Origin: Cycas panzhihuaensis
Taxonomy: Eukaryota; Cycadophyta
DNA: 64,000 bases
Reading direction: 5' to 3'
Assembly (NCBI GenBank): GCA_023213395.1
Contig: CM041465.1
Span: 35,781,741-35,845,740, forward strand
Every line of letters begins with the position of its first letter. Position 1 is the first letter of the stretch. This document shows, piece after piece, positions 22,078 through 33,745 of the stretch. The notes below the pieces were generated by a model. It saw only the letters and a program-made list of their open reading frames with translations, ran no database searches and had not been told where the DNA came from. The position numbers were made by a program, and so were the translations under genes.

Positions 22078-24157
22078 TGTAATATTAGAGCTTGTTTCCT
22101 TCATATTCCTCACTTGCACTTGCAATGGAGCCATTGCTTCCTTCTCCCCCACAATCCATGTGGTGAAGGAGATTGTGAAAATGGATTTAGAAATATTTTT
22201 AAGTTTTTATTATAGCATATTTATTATTGTCTGCTTTCCCTTTCTCTTTTGCAAGTTTGGAAGCACAATACAAGGAGTTGTAAGGCCCAAGGATGCCAAT
22301 CCTTTAGTAGCCATTTATGCTATCTCATTCTTCTTTTCTTTTCCCTCTTTCTGTCCATTTAACAAGGGGAAATGCTGCCGAAACTTTTCCAGCTTTTAGA
22401 AGAATGATTGTAAGGGGAGGTTCTACCCACTTTTTTTTAAAAATTTGCAGCCATTTAAAATATCCATCATTGTATACTCTCACCCAGCCCATATTTGGAT
22501 CCTAGTGATCAAAAAATGATAGAAATTTCATATGGTATCATGTGTTAATGAGATATTTGCAAGCTAAATTTTCTGCAGAAATAAAATCTGCTTGTTGAAC
22601 TTCATAGGTCTGCCAAAAATTCTACAGAGCTCCAATTGATCTGATTCTAATTACTAAAGATGAGACTTTGAGTCTAGTTTCCAACGCAAAAACCGGCACC
22701 CAATTTCGTTGTTGTATGAGTAGTTATTGTTGTTTTAGTGAACAACAATTATTTTTAGTAAGAATTTTAGAAAAATATATTCTGCCAACTTTGTGGGACT
22801 GGCAAAAAATTTGCAAAAATCATTTGAACATGATTCCACTTCCTAAAGATGCAGCTCTAAGTCTAGTTTGTAGCACAAAAACTAGCACTCAATTTCATTA
22901 TTGTAGAAGAAAGTTATTATTGTTTTAGTGAAGACTACTTTTTTTGTATTAAAAAAAAAAAAGTGAAAATTTTTTCTTCCTTCTTTTTATAAGGCTTAAA
23001 AGCCCATTGTAAAAGTGAGAAAAAAACACCTGGATTGGAGTAATATCTGGTGTCCTTACTCACTTATCAGCATTACATTTCAGCACTCCAAAATCACTTC
23101 AAGCAAGAACTCTAAAGACACTCCAAGCAAGCATTCTATTTTCAGTTATATATACATTGGATACAAATTCGATAATCTTTTCACTCTCCCTAAAAGGAAC
23201 ACATCATGTACGTTATTTTCTGCCATCTTGTACCTGTTCACACACTCGCCAAGGTTGAGATACCTTGGTTGGAAGAATGGCGTACCATAAAGGCAGTGTG
23301 GGTTTCAACTTGGCACTGGATTGAACCGGAATATTGGTGAGGTTTGGTTAGCCATACCATCGTGCCTCAATCAGGGATCATCCTAATAACCAACCAGGAA
23401 ACCTAAAACTTTAATACAAAATTAAAATATACTCAATCCAATATCCGTCATAGCTATGGATATGCATGTACCACTCTTCGAAGGAGGTATATAGCTGCTC
23501 ACTAGTGAACTAGGTGAGGATTAGGAGTACCTGGGCTCCGTTGTGACTTGGATTTCATCACCAAACACAATTGCAGGTATCGCGAGTGAAGGCCAACTTA
23601 ATTCTACTTGAAGCCTACACATCCCTTCAACATCATCAACTACATGTCAGACACAAGTTAGAGGTTATTAGGTTGATTACACATCCTATATTTGAATTTC
23701 AAGTTGTGTACACCCAATGATGTCAACTTCCACATTGGCCTACAATCTTGTATATTGATCACTTATTTGTAAAAAATGATCCATAGTATAATCACAATCA
23801 TAGTCCTTCTCATATTCCTGCTATGTCAGGTTAATATTTGTCACAAGTGTTAGTGGCCAATTTTCATCATAGTGCTTCTCATATTCTTGTTGCGTCAGGT
23901 TAATATTTGCCACAAGTGTTAGTGGCCAATTTTCGTCATAGTGCTTGTCATATTCCTACTACATCAGGTTAATATTTGTCACAAATGTTTGTGACTTTTC
24001 TCTAAGTTGCTCCCTTCATCTTTGAGCAATCATTCTCACTTCTTCTTCCTTCTACTACACTGCTTCATTGCATCTCTCATTTGTAAATAGTGATTGGTCA
24101 TTTATTGCCATCACTTTTATAGTCCCTTGTTTATTTCTTCCCTTCTCAAAAGACACC
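22078..24157 (+). other. Long leader of element C
   Basis: About 2.1 kb between LTR and gag without a convincing ORF. It holds a diverged direct repeat of about 190 bp (roughly 22610-22740 and 22795-22935, both ending TTATTGTTGTTTTAGTGAA or close to it) and three 69-bp tandem copies at 23811-24000. The same leader in D carries two copies of the latter. Confidence 0.75.
23811..24000 (+). repeat. 69-bp tandem repeat, three copies
   Basis: Units start CATATTC at 23811, 23880 and 23949, each containing a GTCAGGTTAATATTTG-like core and CACAAGTGTTAGTGGCC; the third is the most diverged. Confidence 0.88.
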
Positions 24158-25117
24158 ATGTCTTCATAGTTCAAGCAAAATGTGAACTGCATTCTTAAAG
24201 GGAAAGAAAATTGGGACATGTGGTTCACTGGCATCAGAAATGCTGCAAAGTATGAAGGTCTTTGGAGAAATCACTTGCAACTTACACCATTTGTTGCTAC
24301 TACAGCTACCACAACTGCTTTTGGAAGAGCTACTCCAACTACTTCCACTGAAGCTACAACCAAACGCCAATGGGAACTTGATGATAATAAAATCCGTGCA
24401 GGGATACTTCTTGTCATTGATTATTCCCTGCATAATCTCATTGATGAAGCCGTACATGATACAACATGGAAAGTTCTTGAAGTTCTCAAGAAAAACTTTA
24501 ACACTAAATCAGACTTAGAATTTGTTCACTTAGTGCTAAAGATGAACAAATTAAAAATGCAAAAAGGACATGCAAGTGAGACAATCAATCTCCTTCGTCC
24601 AATCAAGCAAGCCATTGATAAAGATTTCAAAACTCAATGCATTACATGGGCTTTCTTGATTCAGTCATGTCTCCATATCCCAAATTACAAAAATCTATCG
24701 GAAAGACTTCAATCTAGTGGCACTTTGAAGACCCTAAACTTTGAGGCTCTTGCTGATAAGTTCATTGAATTTGATAAGACCTTTGATACCAACATTGCCA
24801 CTACATCAGATCCAGTCGATGCAACTTTTGAAGTGGAAGAAGATCTTTTTTATACCAAAAACCAAGGTCAATACTCTCGTAGAGGTGGTAATTCCCGCAG
24901 AAGAGGTAGAGGTAGACAACAAGGACAACGTCCTCTTGGTCAACAAGCTCCTCAACTCCAACAAAAACAGTCTTAAGGCCAAGGCCAAAATAATCAACCA
25001 GGACCAAGATCTAGCAATCAAAGATAATCCAACCAACCCACTACTTCTTATTGCACTGGAAATCAAATAATTGTGTGCCAAAGGTGTCATAGAAAAGGAC
25101 ACTATGCCAAAAATTGC
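24158..25117 (+). pseudogene. Element C gag
   Basis: Copia Gag. The likely start is ATG 24158, shown by the D copy, which reads MSSQFKQNVNAF; here codon four is TAG (24167-24169), so an open frame resumes at GTG 24182. The body includes NWDMWFTGIRNAAKYEGLW, LVIDYSLHNLIDEAVHDTTW and LRPIKQAIDKDF, the usual gag (UBN2-like) layout. An Arg/Gly-rich tail (GGNSRRRGRGRQQGQRP) ends at TAA 24974-24976. The CX2CX4HX4C knuckle (CQRCHRKGHYAKNC) follows in frame at 25076-25117, and a frameshift comes right after. Confidence 0.88.
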
Positions 25118-27486
25118 AGAATTACCACCAACAAACTTCTTTCGAAGATGCTTTTGGTGGAATGCAATTTGCTCATGCACACCTTCAAAGAATTGGGACC
25201 ACTTCATCAAATGTTGTTGATAGATCCACTAAGTATATTAAGGCTCATTGTAGCTATGCTTATTCACTTTTGCCTTCACCACTTGGAGTTCCAAATAGTG
25301 CCACCTCAAATACTTCATCCTGGATCATGGATACTAGAGCAACACAACGTATGACTTGTCATCGCCAGTTCTTTCAGGATGTTGACCCTGAAGTTCGTGG
25401 TGTTGTACACATGGCTGACAAATCATCTCAGCCAGTAGAAGGACTTGGAACTGTTTGCCTGAAACTCCCAGGCCTTCCAGATTTTACCCTTGTTGATGTT
25501 TTATATATTCTTGCTCTGAAGTAGAACCTGCTCTCCCTATCCACCCTTATCTCTTGTGGATTTGATCTGAGTGTAACTGCAAATAATCAAACTCTCTGTA
25601 TCATTCACCCTCCTTCAAATGCTATGGTTATGACCAGAATTCTTGATGGCAAACTTTTTCGCCTAACTAGCTCACCATCATCTGAAGCTTACTATGTTGA
25701 TGATGACTCTACTTTTACCACAACCCTGACTCCTCAAAAGTTGTCCCAAGCGGCCCTATGGCATGCTCATATGGACCATATCAAAATTGATCGTTTAAGA
25801 GAACTACATGCCACTCTTCCTGATATGCCTAGGCTCTCCTCTAAGCCCTTCAAATACGAAGCATGTATCATTGCCAAATCTCAAAAACAACCATTTCCTC
25901 GTAGTCAATGGAAATCTAGCCAACCTTTGCAACTTGTACACTTAGATATATGCGGTCCTATGCCCATCCCTTCTCTCAAACAAAAGTGGTACTATATTAC
26001 TTTCATTGATGACTTTACCAAGAAAGTATGGGTTGCTTTTCTTGCAAAGAAAGATGAAGCCTTTTCTATGTTTCAAGCTTTCAAGGCCTGCATGGAAAAT
26101 GAATCTGGATTCAAGATCAAAATACTCAAGATTGACAATGGTGGCGAGTACACCTCTAATGAGTTTGAATCATACCTACGTCACCATGGGATCAAACATC
26201 AGACCACTGTTGCAAGTACACCCCAACAAAATGGAGTTGCCGAGTGCATGAACAGGACCATCATGAACATGGCTCACGCTATGCTGGTATATAAGAACGT
26301 CCCTGTCTATCTTTGGGTTGAGGCTATCTGGACTTCTATGTATTGTATCAACACTGTTAGTCCCTCCAAGCTCGGCCCCTCTCCACATGAAATGTGGTAT
26401 GGAAAAACCCCCTCTATCTCCCATTTTAGAATTTTTGGCTCTACTTGTTATGCTCACATTCTGGAGGAACACAGAAACAAGCTCCAAGATAGAGCCCCCA
26501 AAGGCATCTTTGTTGGATACCCTATGGACAAAAAGGGGTACAAGGTTTTTCTACCTTCACAACGCAAAATGATCATCACTAGAGATGTTATCTTTGTGGA
26601 GACTGAAGATCAATTACTCAGACTTAACTCCAAGATACCTTCATACCGATTTAATGATGCTACTAAATTTAGTGTCCAGATTCCAAAATTTAGGGGGGGA
26701 GATGCTCAACAGTTGCTCAAAATCTTAGAATCTGACAATAGAGCCCTGGAGGATACAAGTTGTGACTCCCAGCCAATGTGTTCACATCCAATACCATCAT
26801 TTGAGAACAGCCAAGTTGACAAAGGAAAAGCTATAACAGAAGGACCACCTTCTCCAACATCAATGGTTGGCCCATCTTCTCCAGCATCGTCAACTTCCTC
26901 CGTGCCAAACATTTCACATGATCCTTTTCAGGATCAAAACAAAGACCAAGAGGCTGTGGAAATGAAAACCTCATTCCCAACTCGAGGTTTTCGTGAAGCC
27001 TACCAGCTACACAAGGACATGCAACCATATGAGGTAGGCAAAATTGGCACTAGAAGTGCCCATAGAGCAAGGATGCATGAATCACTTTCTATTGAGCTTG
27101 AACTAGTAGAACTGCACCTTGCAACTTGGAGAAATGCCATGAACGAAGAGTATCAATCTCTTATCAAAAATAGTACATGGGAGTTTGTTGATCTGCCACT
27201 TGGAAGAACGGTAGTTCAAAACAAATGGGTGTTCAAAAACAAGTACAGATCAGATGGCACTCTAGAAAAACACAAGGCGAGGTTGGCAACAAAAGGATTC
27301 ATGCAAAGAGAAGGCATCGACTACACTAAAATCTTTCCTCCTACAACCAAGTCGCCTACAATGTTAAGATTGCATTTCTTAATGGGGACCTTAAAGAAGA
27401 AATTTACATGGTTCAGCGAGAAGGATACAAGATTGTCAATCAGGAGCATAAAGTTTGTAGGCTCAGAAAGTCCTTGTACGGCCTAA
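25118..27486 (+). pseudogene. Element C protease, integrase and RT start
   Basis: One frame with a TAG at 25522-25524 and an open run of 620 codons from 25624. The protease loop reads WIMDTRATQRMT; copia normally has DSGA, so the catalytic Gly is Arg here. The integrase zinc region is degraded (WHAHMDHIKIDRL, then CIIAKS). The catalytic triad is present: HLDICGP, KIDNGGEYTSNEF and GVAECMNRT. RT begins NKWVFKNKYRSDGTLEKHKA, and a deletion near 27360 removes about 70-80 bases, ending the frame. D keeps the missing segment (GAQRGWKIHQLDVK). Confidence 0.9.
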
Positions 27487-28530
27487 AACAAGCCCCTCAT
27501 GCTTGGTTTACCAAGTTGTCTGAAAGAATGAGGCAACTTGGATGAGGTTTGTGACTATCAAGATATTGATATAACACTATTCATCAAGCACCAAAATGAT
27601 AAAGGTACTTACCTCTTAATCTTTGTGGATGATATGCTAATAACGGGGAATAGTAAACAGGTAATCAGCCAACTGAAGAAGGACCTTGCTAAAACTTTTG
27701 AATTGTCTGACCTCGGGTTGATGAAATATTACTTGGGAATTGAAGTAACTCAAAAGAATGGCAAAATCTCTCTCCCAAGAAAAATATATCAACGATCTTC
27801 TAACAAAGTTTCAATTGGAAGGTGCTTGACCAGTGGCTACACCTATAGAACCTAATATTAAACTCTCAGCTGATGGTGACACTAGGGAGGCAGACACAAT
27901 AGTCTACAGGCAACTTGTAGGTAGTCTCATCTATACTACCGACACAAGGCTAGATATTGCATACTCTGTCAATATTCTTGCAAGATTCATGACAAATCCT
28001 AAGCAGAATCACTGGCAAGCTACAATACGAGTGTTGAGGTACCTGAAGACGACCAGCAAATATGGTCTATTGTATGAACCCAATTCAGAATTTAAACTTT
28101 ATGCATACACAGACTCAGACTTTGCCAAAGATAAAGACATAGGAAGATCTGTGTCTGGGTACGTAACATTTCTTGGAATAGCACTAATATCATGGAGATC
28201 TAGACTGCAGAAAATAGTTGCAAACTCAACTGCCGAAGTTAAATATATTGTTGCTTCTGAGACAAGTAAGGAGGTGATATGGCTTAGAAAATTGTTGAAT
28301 ACATTAAATGCCACCCAAACAAGTTCTACTAGCTTACATGTAAATAATCAATCTACAATCCAAATGGCTAAAAATCCTATATTTCATGATTGTACCAAAC
28401 ATATAAGTACGAAAGTCCACAGGATTAGAGAACTAGTTCATGATGGCACAATTCAACGAGTACTGCCCCACAGTAGATCAAGTGGCCGATATCTTCACCA
28501 AACCACTGAAGAGGGTGAAGTTTGAACAGA
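27360..28530 (+). pseudogene. Element C RT end and RNase H
   Basis: After the deletion the RT continues in another frame (REGYKIVNQEHKVCRLRKS, SLYGLKQAPHAWF). A third frame then has the catalytic LLIFVDDMLITGNSKQ near 27625 and DLGLMKYYLGIEV. RNase H starts near 27905 with RQLVGSLIYTTDTRLDIAYS and keeps AYTDSDFAKDK and VNNQSTIQMAKNP. It ends at about 28525 before a 0.5-kb untranslated tail. The whole is inactive because of the shifts. Confidence 0.88.
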
Positions 28531-28603
28531 TCCGAAGGTAACTCGGCCTTAGGGCCTCCATCTCCAACCGATTGAAGGAGATGACAAAAGGACCATCATA
28601 CTC

Positions 28604-28710
28604 TATCTCATTTGTGAAATCCCCTTGTGGGCACGAAAGGATAAGAGTAAGTCTCTACTATATCCCATTCGTGAAAACCACTTGTGGGCGCGAAAGGATA
28701 AGGATTGTAT
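28604..28710 (+). repeat. 57-bp tandem repeat in element C 3' tail
   Basis: Two copies starting TATCTCATT (28604) and TATCCCATT (28661), each with CTTGTGGGC(A/G)CGAAAGGATAAG. The D copy has the same pair near 37530-37625, so it is a family feature. Confidence 0.85.
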
Positions 28711-28993
28711 TACTTTGGAAAATCGAAATCTGTGAAAACCCAAGAGAGCATGGGGGATGACAAAATGGTATATGGAGACTCAATAGATTTTCGCTACAAA
28801 ATTCATTGTACTGATTGGCTATCTAGCTTCATTTAAAGAGCCACCCGAGCCAGGTTAGTAGATTAGAAAGTCTGTGGGTTTTCTTCCCCATGAGGATTTC
28901 CCACAAAAGTGTCATAGTAGTTTGCTTTGTAAGAGGCTCAAATGAAGACCTTATAGGATACAATAAAATAGGATGAAATGACCTTCTACCATT

Positions 28994-29003
28994 AAGGGGG
29001 AGA
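28994..29003 (+). other. Polypurine tract of element C
   Basis: AAGGGGGAGA stands next to the 3' LTR. Confidence 0.75.
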
Positions 29004-29004
29004 T

Positions 29005-29280
29005 TGAAACAGGATAGTTGATTATTTCTAATAAGGGTCTTAAGTGAACTTTAAATTAGATCACTGAAGCAAAATGCACTTTCATGTGCATTATATGTAA
29101 TTTCATTTCACCTAACTCTAATGCTCCCTCTCTCAATATAAAAGTAAAAGCTCAACGAAAGAGACTCATTCTTACCTCCCCATTTTGTGAGAGCTACTCT
29201 CTTTCTCTCAAGTCTCTCTTGCTCTTATGTTTGCCTTTGTGTTTAGTGCATGGAGATGAAGGATAGATCCACTCTTTTCA
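29005..29280 (+). repeat. 3' LTR of element C, 276 bp
   Basis: Starts TGAAACAGGATAGTTG and ends CCACTCTTTTCA. Compared with the 5' LTR it lacks about 20 bases after position 10 and differs at many single sites. Confidence 0.92.
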
Positions 29281-30053
29281 GGATGTACATTGTGTAGCAC
29301 ATCAAAGCCAGCCAATAGGAAGTTGGGATTGTACACTCCACTTCCTGTTCCATCGCAACCATGGGAGAGTATCTCCATGGATTTCCTTGGAGGACTACCA
29401 TGGACCAAAAATTGTATGGATTATTTGTTTGTAGTTTTTGATCGATTCAGTAAAACGGTGGTGTTGATTCCCTGTAGGAAGACGCATACAGGAGAAGACA
29501 TAGCTATATTATTTTTCCAACATGTTTGGAAACATTTTGGGCTTCCCAACTCTATCATTTCTGACCGAGACAGTAGATTTTTGAGCCATTTTTGGCAAAC
29601 TCTTTGGGGAATGATAGACACAAAGTTGAAGATGAGCACGGCCTTCCATCCTCAAACAGACGGCCAAACCGAAGTTGTCAATAGAACGTTGGTGCAACTG
29701 TTACAAGGGTACAATGCCAAGCATCCTAAGACTTGGGATAAAAGTCTCCCATACCTACAATTTGCCTTCAACAGAGCAATCCATAGCTCAACTCAGAAAT
29801 CACCATTTGAGGTATGTTTGGGATTTTTGCCTTCAAGTCCATTTGATTTAGAATTTTTAGCCCAACTTACTGTAGGAAATGGAAAGGAGGAAGAAGGACA
29901 AGAGAAGGCAACAAAATTCTTGGAAATAATTGGAAAAATACATCAATAGGTTGAAGAGCAACTTCAAAAATCTCAACAGAGATATAAACAAAGGCATGAT
30001 GCACATAGAACCAGCCATTCCTTTAAAGAAGGATATCGAGTTTGGTTGCATCT
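29281..30053 (+). pseudogene. Element G integrase core, largely intact
   Basis: G resumes after C with CSTSKPANRKLGLYTPLPVP. The catalytic triad is complete: ISMDFLGGLPW, IISDRDSRFL and GQTEVVNRTL. The frame is open from 29290 to TAG 29947-29949 (219 codons), the longest preserved part of G. It continues past the stop (EEQLQKSQQRYKQRHDAH, EGYRVWLHL) to the F insertion at 30053. The next G sequence, at 52322, resumes after a loss of about 90 bases judged from element B. Confidence 0.92.
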
Positions 30054-30408
30054 TGTTAACATGGCAGTTAATTGTTAAGACACTATGTTAATGTTAATGT
30101 GGTTTAACTAAGGTGATTAAGCGAAAAGGTGTGACTTATTCGAAGGGTCACAACCCTAATCGAGTGACACCTCTTGGAAGAGTATAAAAGCCTTGAAGCC
30201 TTGTGTATTCAATGTATCAAAATCAATGTGACATAATAAATGTGATCCAGAAGGATCTTTTGTGGTGGGTTTTTTCTCGAAAGGGTTTTCCCACGTAAAT
30301 CCTATGTACTGTGCATCTGTTTTTTGTGTGTATTCTTGTTTGCTTGCTGTGTATGGTTAAAGATTCTGTGGATGGGAACATACCTGTGTGATTTCATGTT
30401 CCCGAACA
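30054..30408 (+). repeat. 5' LTR of element F, 355 bp
   Basis: Starts TGTTAACATGGCAG and ends ATGTTCCCGAACA, with TATA box AGAGTATAAAAGCC near 30180. There is no second copy in the window. Confidence 0.85.
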
Positions 30409-30420
30409 TGGTATCAGAGT
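30409..30420 (+). other. Primer-binding site of element F
   Basis: TGGTATCAGAGT, one base from the initiator-Met PBS, directly after the LTR. Confidence 0.85.
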
Positions 30421-30817
30421 CGTAGGGTCCTACACAGCTGAAGCCTAACGTTAAGCGAAGCAGTGAGATCATCGATTGCCGGATGAAACTGTCAAACCCA
30501 AGACTTATCCTGAGGGTCCATCATCTCTAGCAACGTGCAGAAATAGGCATAGCATATCAATGGTGGTTGAAGCAGTGAAAATCACTATTCAACGGAGCAT
30601 AAGGGTTTATTGGAGTTAATATTCAAGCGTGAAGGCCACGTTTGTGGTTGGAGTTGGCTCGTTGGGGGTTATCCGAAGTTGGTTGATGATCTGTTATGGT
30701 GATTCAAACCAACGAAGCACGTACTGATGGTGATTTGGCGACTATGAGGACAGCCAAGCCTATGTACACAGAAGCCCTTTATACTTCTCATCAAAATATC
30801 AAAAAAATCGATAAAAG

Positions 30818-31371
30818 TGTTAAACCTTATGTTTACATGTTAAGATATTGTACTTTAATTTTCATATAATATGTGTACTTTTTACTTTAGGGGTGACTTA
30901 TCACTTAAGTGATAAAGTGCACACCCACATTCTTTCTAGTGACACAACGTTGTCACTAAAGGGTCAAATGGACCCTCATGCATTTTTGCTCACATGAGAG
31001 CCCAAAAGGACACATGTCCAACATGCAAGGCATGTATCTTGGATGTTTGACACTTGTCAAACATCAAAGGCCTTAGGTCTCTCATCTCACTCTATATAAT
31101 GAGACCTCTTCTCATTGTCTCATAAAAGAGTTGGAGCTGTATTGTTATGCTGTCAGTTTGCTAATCAAACTGTTCATTCTTTGGAGGTTGGACCAATTCC
31201 AACTCCACATATTGGGTATCATTTTCTCTTGCTCCTTCATTTATGTTTTGTCTCTTTGCTTTCTCTTTACCTTGAGAATATTATACTTGCTAGTGTTTCA
31301 TGCTTCTAGAACTAGAGTGATCCTAGTTTCTAGATCTTGGGACTGTTGAGGCCATCTAGCCTCTTTTCACA
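30818..31371 (+). repeat. 5' LTR of element E, 554 bp
   Basis: Starts TGTTAAACCTTATG and ends CCTCTTTTCACA. TATA-like CTCTATATAATGAG near 31090. The 3' LTR and the LTR at 61710 belong to the same family. Confidence 0.94.
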
Positions 31372-31373
31372 TT

Positions 31374-31385
31374 TGGTATCAGAGC
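31374..31385 (+). other. Primer-binding site of element E
   Basis: TGGTATCAGAGC, exact, two bases after the LTR. Confidence 0.92.
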
Positions 31386-33745
31386 AAGAGGAGACTAGCT
31401 CCCTCTGTTCTGATTTGCAGTTGCTCAAGGAGTTTTGAAGAAAGCATACAAACCCTTGGTGACGACCTTTGCACTCCGAAGGCGATCCAAGGTTTGTTTG
31501 AAGACTTTTTTTTGTAGGTTCAAGCTTTTGGAGCTACATTTGCAGGCTGGAGCAAGTACATTTCAAATCTGAAATTTTTTCAGACTTTTATCAAGAGTGC
31601 AGCACTCACTATTTTCCAAAAACAATGATTTTCTCTAATTTTTTCTTTAGAAAAAATTAATTTTTTGTAAATTCAAGGCAGATCTCAGGAGTTACATGCA
31701 TTTTTTGACTGAAAATCAGTTTTTAATCACTCCATTCAAACTGCACTTTATTTACAAAGATTCCTCACTATTCTGGACCATTTTTTCAACTTGCAGAGCA
31801 ATTTTCTTGATAAAAATTGGTCATTTCTTCTTGTTCCTACTAGCTACTCTCTATCTAATCTTTACTGCAGACTTCTGGGGGTGTAACAGACCCTGCGTGG
31901 GTCCCACGGAGCTATTCAAGTGACCGTACGTCACTCTCAAGGCCGTACAACAGCCGTTGCTCCTGCACAGTCCATTCGCCCATGGAGAGGTCCTATTTAC
32001 TTTGTTCTCTTTGCACAGAGCACAGAACTTGCTCAGATTTGAACTGAAGCTTCCTCCTGGCCGTACAACCCTCCTCCTCAGTTTTGAGCAGGATCCGTGA
32101 AGGATTCTAGCCGTACGGGCCTACTGTGTCTCCGGAAACTCGCCCGACCCGCGCAGCCGTGAAAACGAAATTTCAATTGATTTTTTTTGAAAATTTTCAA
32201 AGTTAAAACCTTTGAACTTAATCTTAGGTTATAAAATTACGAATATTCCAGTGAATATTCCTTTTTACATTTTGTTTTTTAAGCCTAAGTTTGTCTTAAT
32301 CTTTTATTTAAATCAACAAAAATCACTTTTTAGCCCAAATTCAAAAGGGCATTTAGTGATTTTTCATTTTCTGACTTTATTTAAGACTAAATCAAGTCTC
32401 TTTTCAAGTATTTTATACATTAAAAGTGATTTTTCTTCTCTTATTAAGTCAATTTTTCAAATCAAGGCACTTTGCATAGTGACCTTAGCTTAAATTTATT
32501 AAAAGAAAAATCATCTATTTTCGTATTTTTGAAGCTAAAAATCTTTTAAGTATTGAGTGATTTCATTAAATCACCAATACTAACTTGAACTCACTTATTT
32601 AGAGACTAAAAAACACTTTTGCTTTAATGTTTTAAAAGGCTCCCTGCGTGGTGTCCTTAGTGTTCAAATTGCAAAAAAAATTCAAATTTTAGCCTATGTT
32701 TTTGGCTCTTAATAGTCTTTTTTAACACTTAGTTAATTTTGAACAAGTGTTAATTGACTTTAAGTGAAGTGATTTTAAGTGTTTTCATATTGAAAAGTGA
32801 TATTTATCACTAATTTTTAAAACACTTTTAAGGCACCTTGCATGGTGACCTAATGCCCTTAGTTTCAAAGGGAACTCAAATACACTTTATACTTGATAAA
32901 AATCACTTCTCTTTTGATCGTTGGGACTAATTTAAAGTCCCAACACTTGGTGCTTGATGTCCATTTTCATGCAAGTGGTTCTCTTACCTTCATTTCTTTT
33001 TAGCTTTAAAAGGAACCCACTTGTATCTTCATCATAAGTTTTGCCTTACTTCATTCAGTACTTAAGCTTTTTTTTCAAAAAGTACTTTGCAAAACTTATT
33101 GTAATCAAGCATTTGGTTTCTTACTTGGATCAACAAAGCACTACATTTTCATTAAAGTGCTCATTGTAAACACACTTCTAGTGTTCATATTGGTGTACTT
33201 ACATTGCTTCCTCTTGAAGCCACTTTCATTGTAAAACTTAATCAAAGCATTTTCATAAGTACATTTTCCAAGCAAAAAGAAATCTAAGTTCATTTTAAAA
33301 ATTGCTAAAAAGTGACTTAAAATCTTGTTGGAGAGGCCCGAAAAAGGTTCAAACCTTGCCTCTAAATTAAGTTTAAGCTTGGTGCATTCCCTAGGGGACC
33401 AACCGACTGTACGGTCAGTGCACGACAATTAAGGTTGCTTGAGGGAAAGGAGGTTCGAAAAGGGTGTTATTGGGGCTGTGAATCCCAGGGAAAGCATGGT
33501 ACGTCCATGCAGATCAACCCTACCTGCCTTGTCCTAGATTTAACTTGGCCAACTGTTGGATCTCCTCTAAAAGATCAAAGTTGGACCAACTCCATAGCCT
33601 AGTCCTCCACCCCTCATCATTCCATTCAGTTGTTGGATCTTCTAGTAAGATCAGGACTGTTGGTTTCGTTAAAAGGTGGAACTTAAGCGACGAAAGCTTT
33701 GAGTTTCCAGGTTATCTGCTAGCTTCAAGCTTTTATAACTGAAAC
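31386..33745 (+). other. Long leader of element E
   Basis: About 2.4 kb without a convincing ORF. Most is AT-rich, but about 31870-32165 is GC-rich and repeats CCGTAC four times. The long leader may be a packaging region or hold captured DNA; nothing in it is recognisable as a gene. Confidence 0.6.

Larger units (their letters stand above)
21782..29280 (+). mobile_element. Copia element C, complete with both LTRs
   Basis: A Ty1/copia retrotransposon of 7499 bp inserted in the G integrase. TSD GGATG is exact (21777-21781 and 29281-29285). LTRs are 296 and 276 bp and clearly diverged, including a gap of about 20 bases in the 3' copy, so C is older than its relative D. It has an unusually long leader (22078-24157), then gag, protease, integrase, RT and RNase H in copia order. 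A second member of this family, D, lies at 36935-44431 on the other strand. Confidence 0.95.

Noticed and set aside
22541-22552. ATGGTATCATGTG as a further primer-binding site
   Set aside because: It lacks the AGAGC part and is not next to an LTR end. It lies inside the C leader.
23811-24000. Regularly spaced repeat, considered as a CRISPR-like array
   Set aside because: The units are contiguous, without unique spacers, imperfect and inside a plant retrotransposon leader.
31115-31349. Two overlapping frames repeated almost identically at 46533-46767
   Set aside because: They fall inside the paired LTRs of E and are not conserved as protein in the K LTR.
32212-32493. Plus-strand frame of 93 codons, Phe/Ile/Lys-rich, as a small membrane protein
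   Set aside because: It is located in the AT-rich leader of E, with composition that simply follows base content, and has no counterpart in other leaders.
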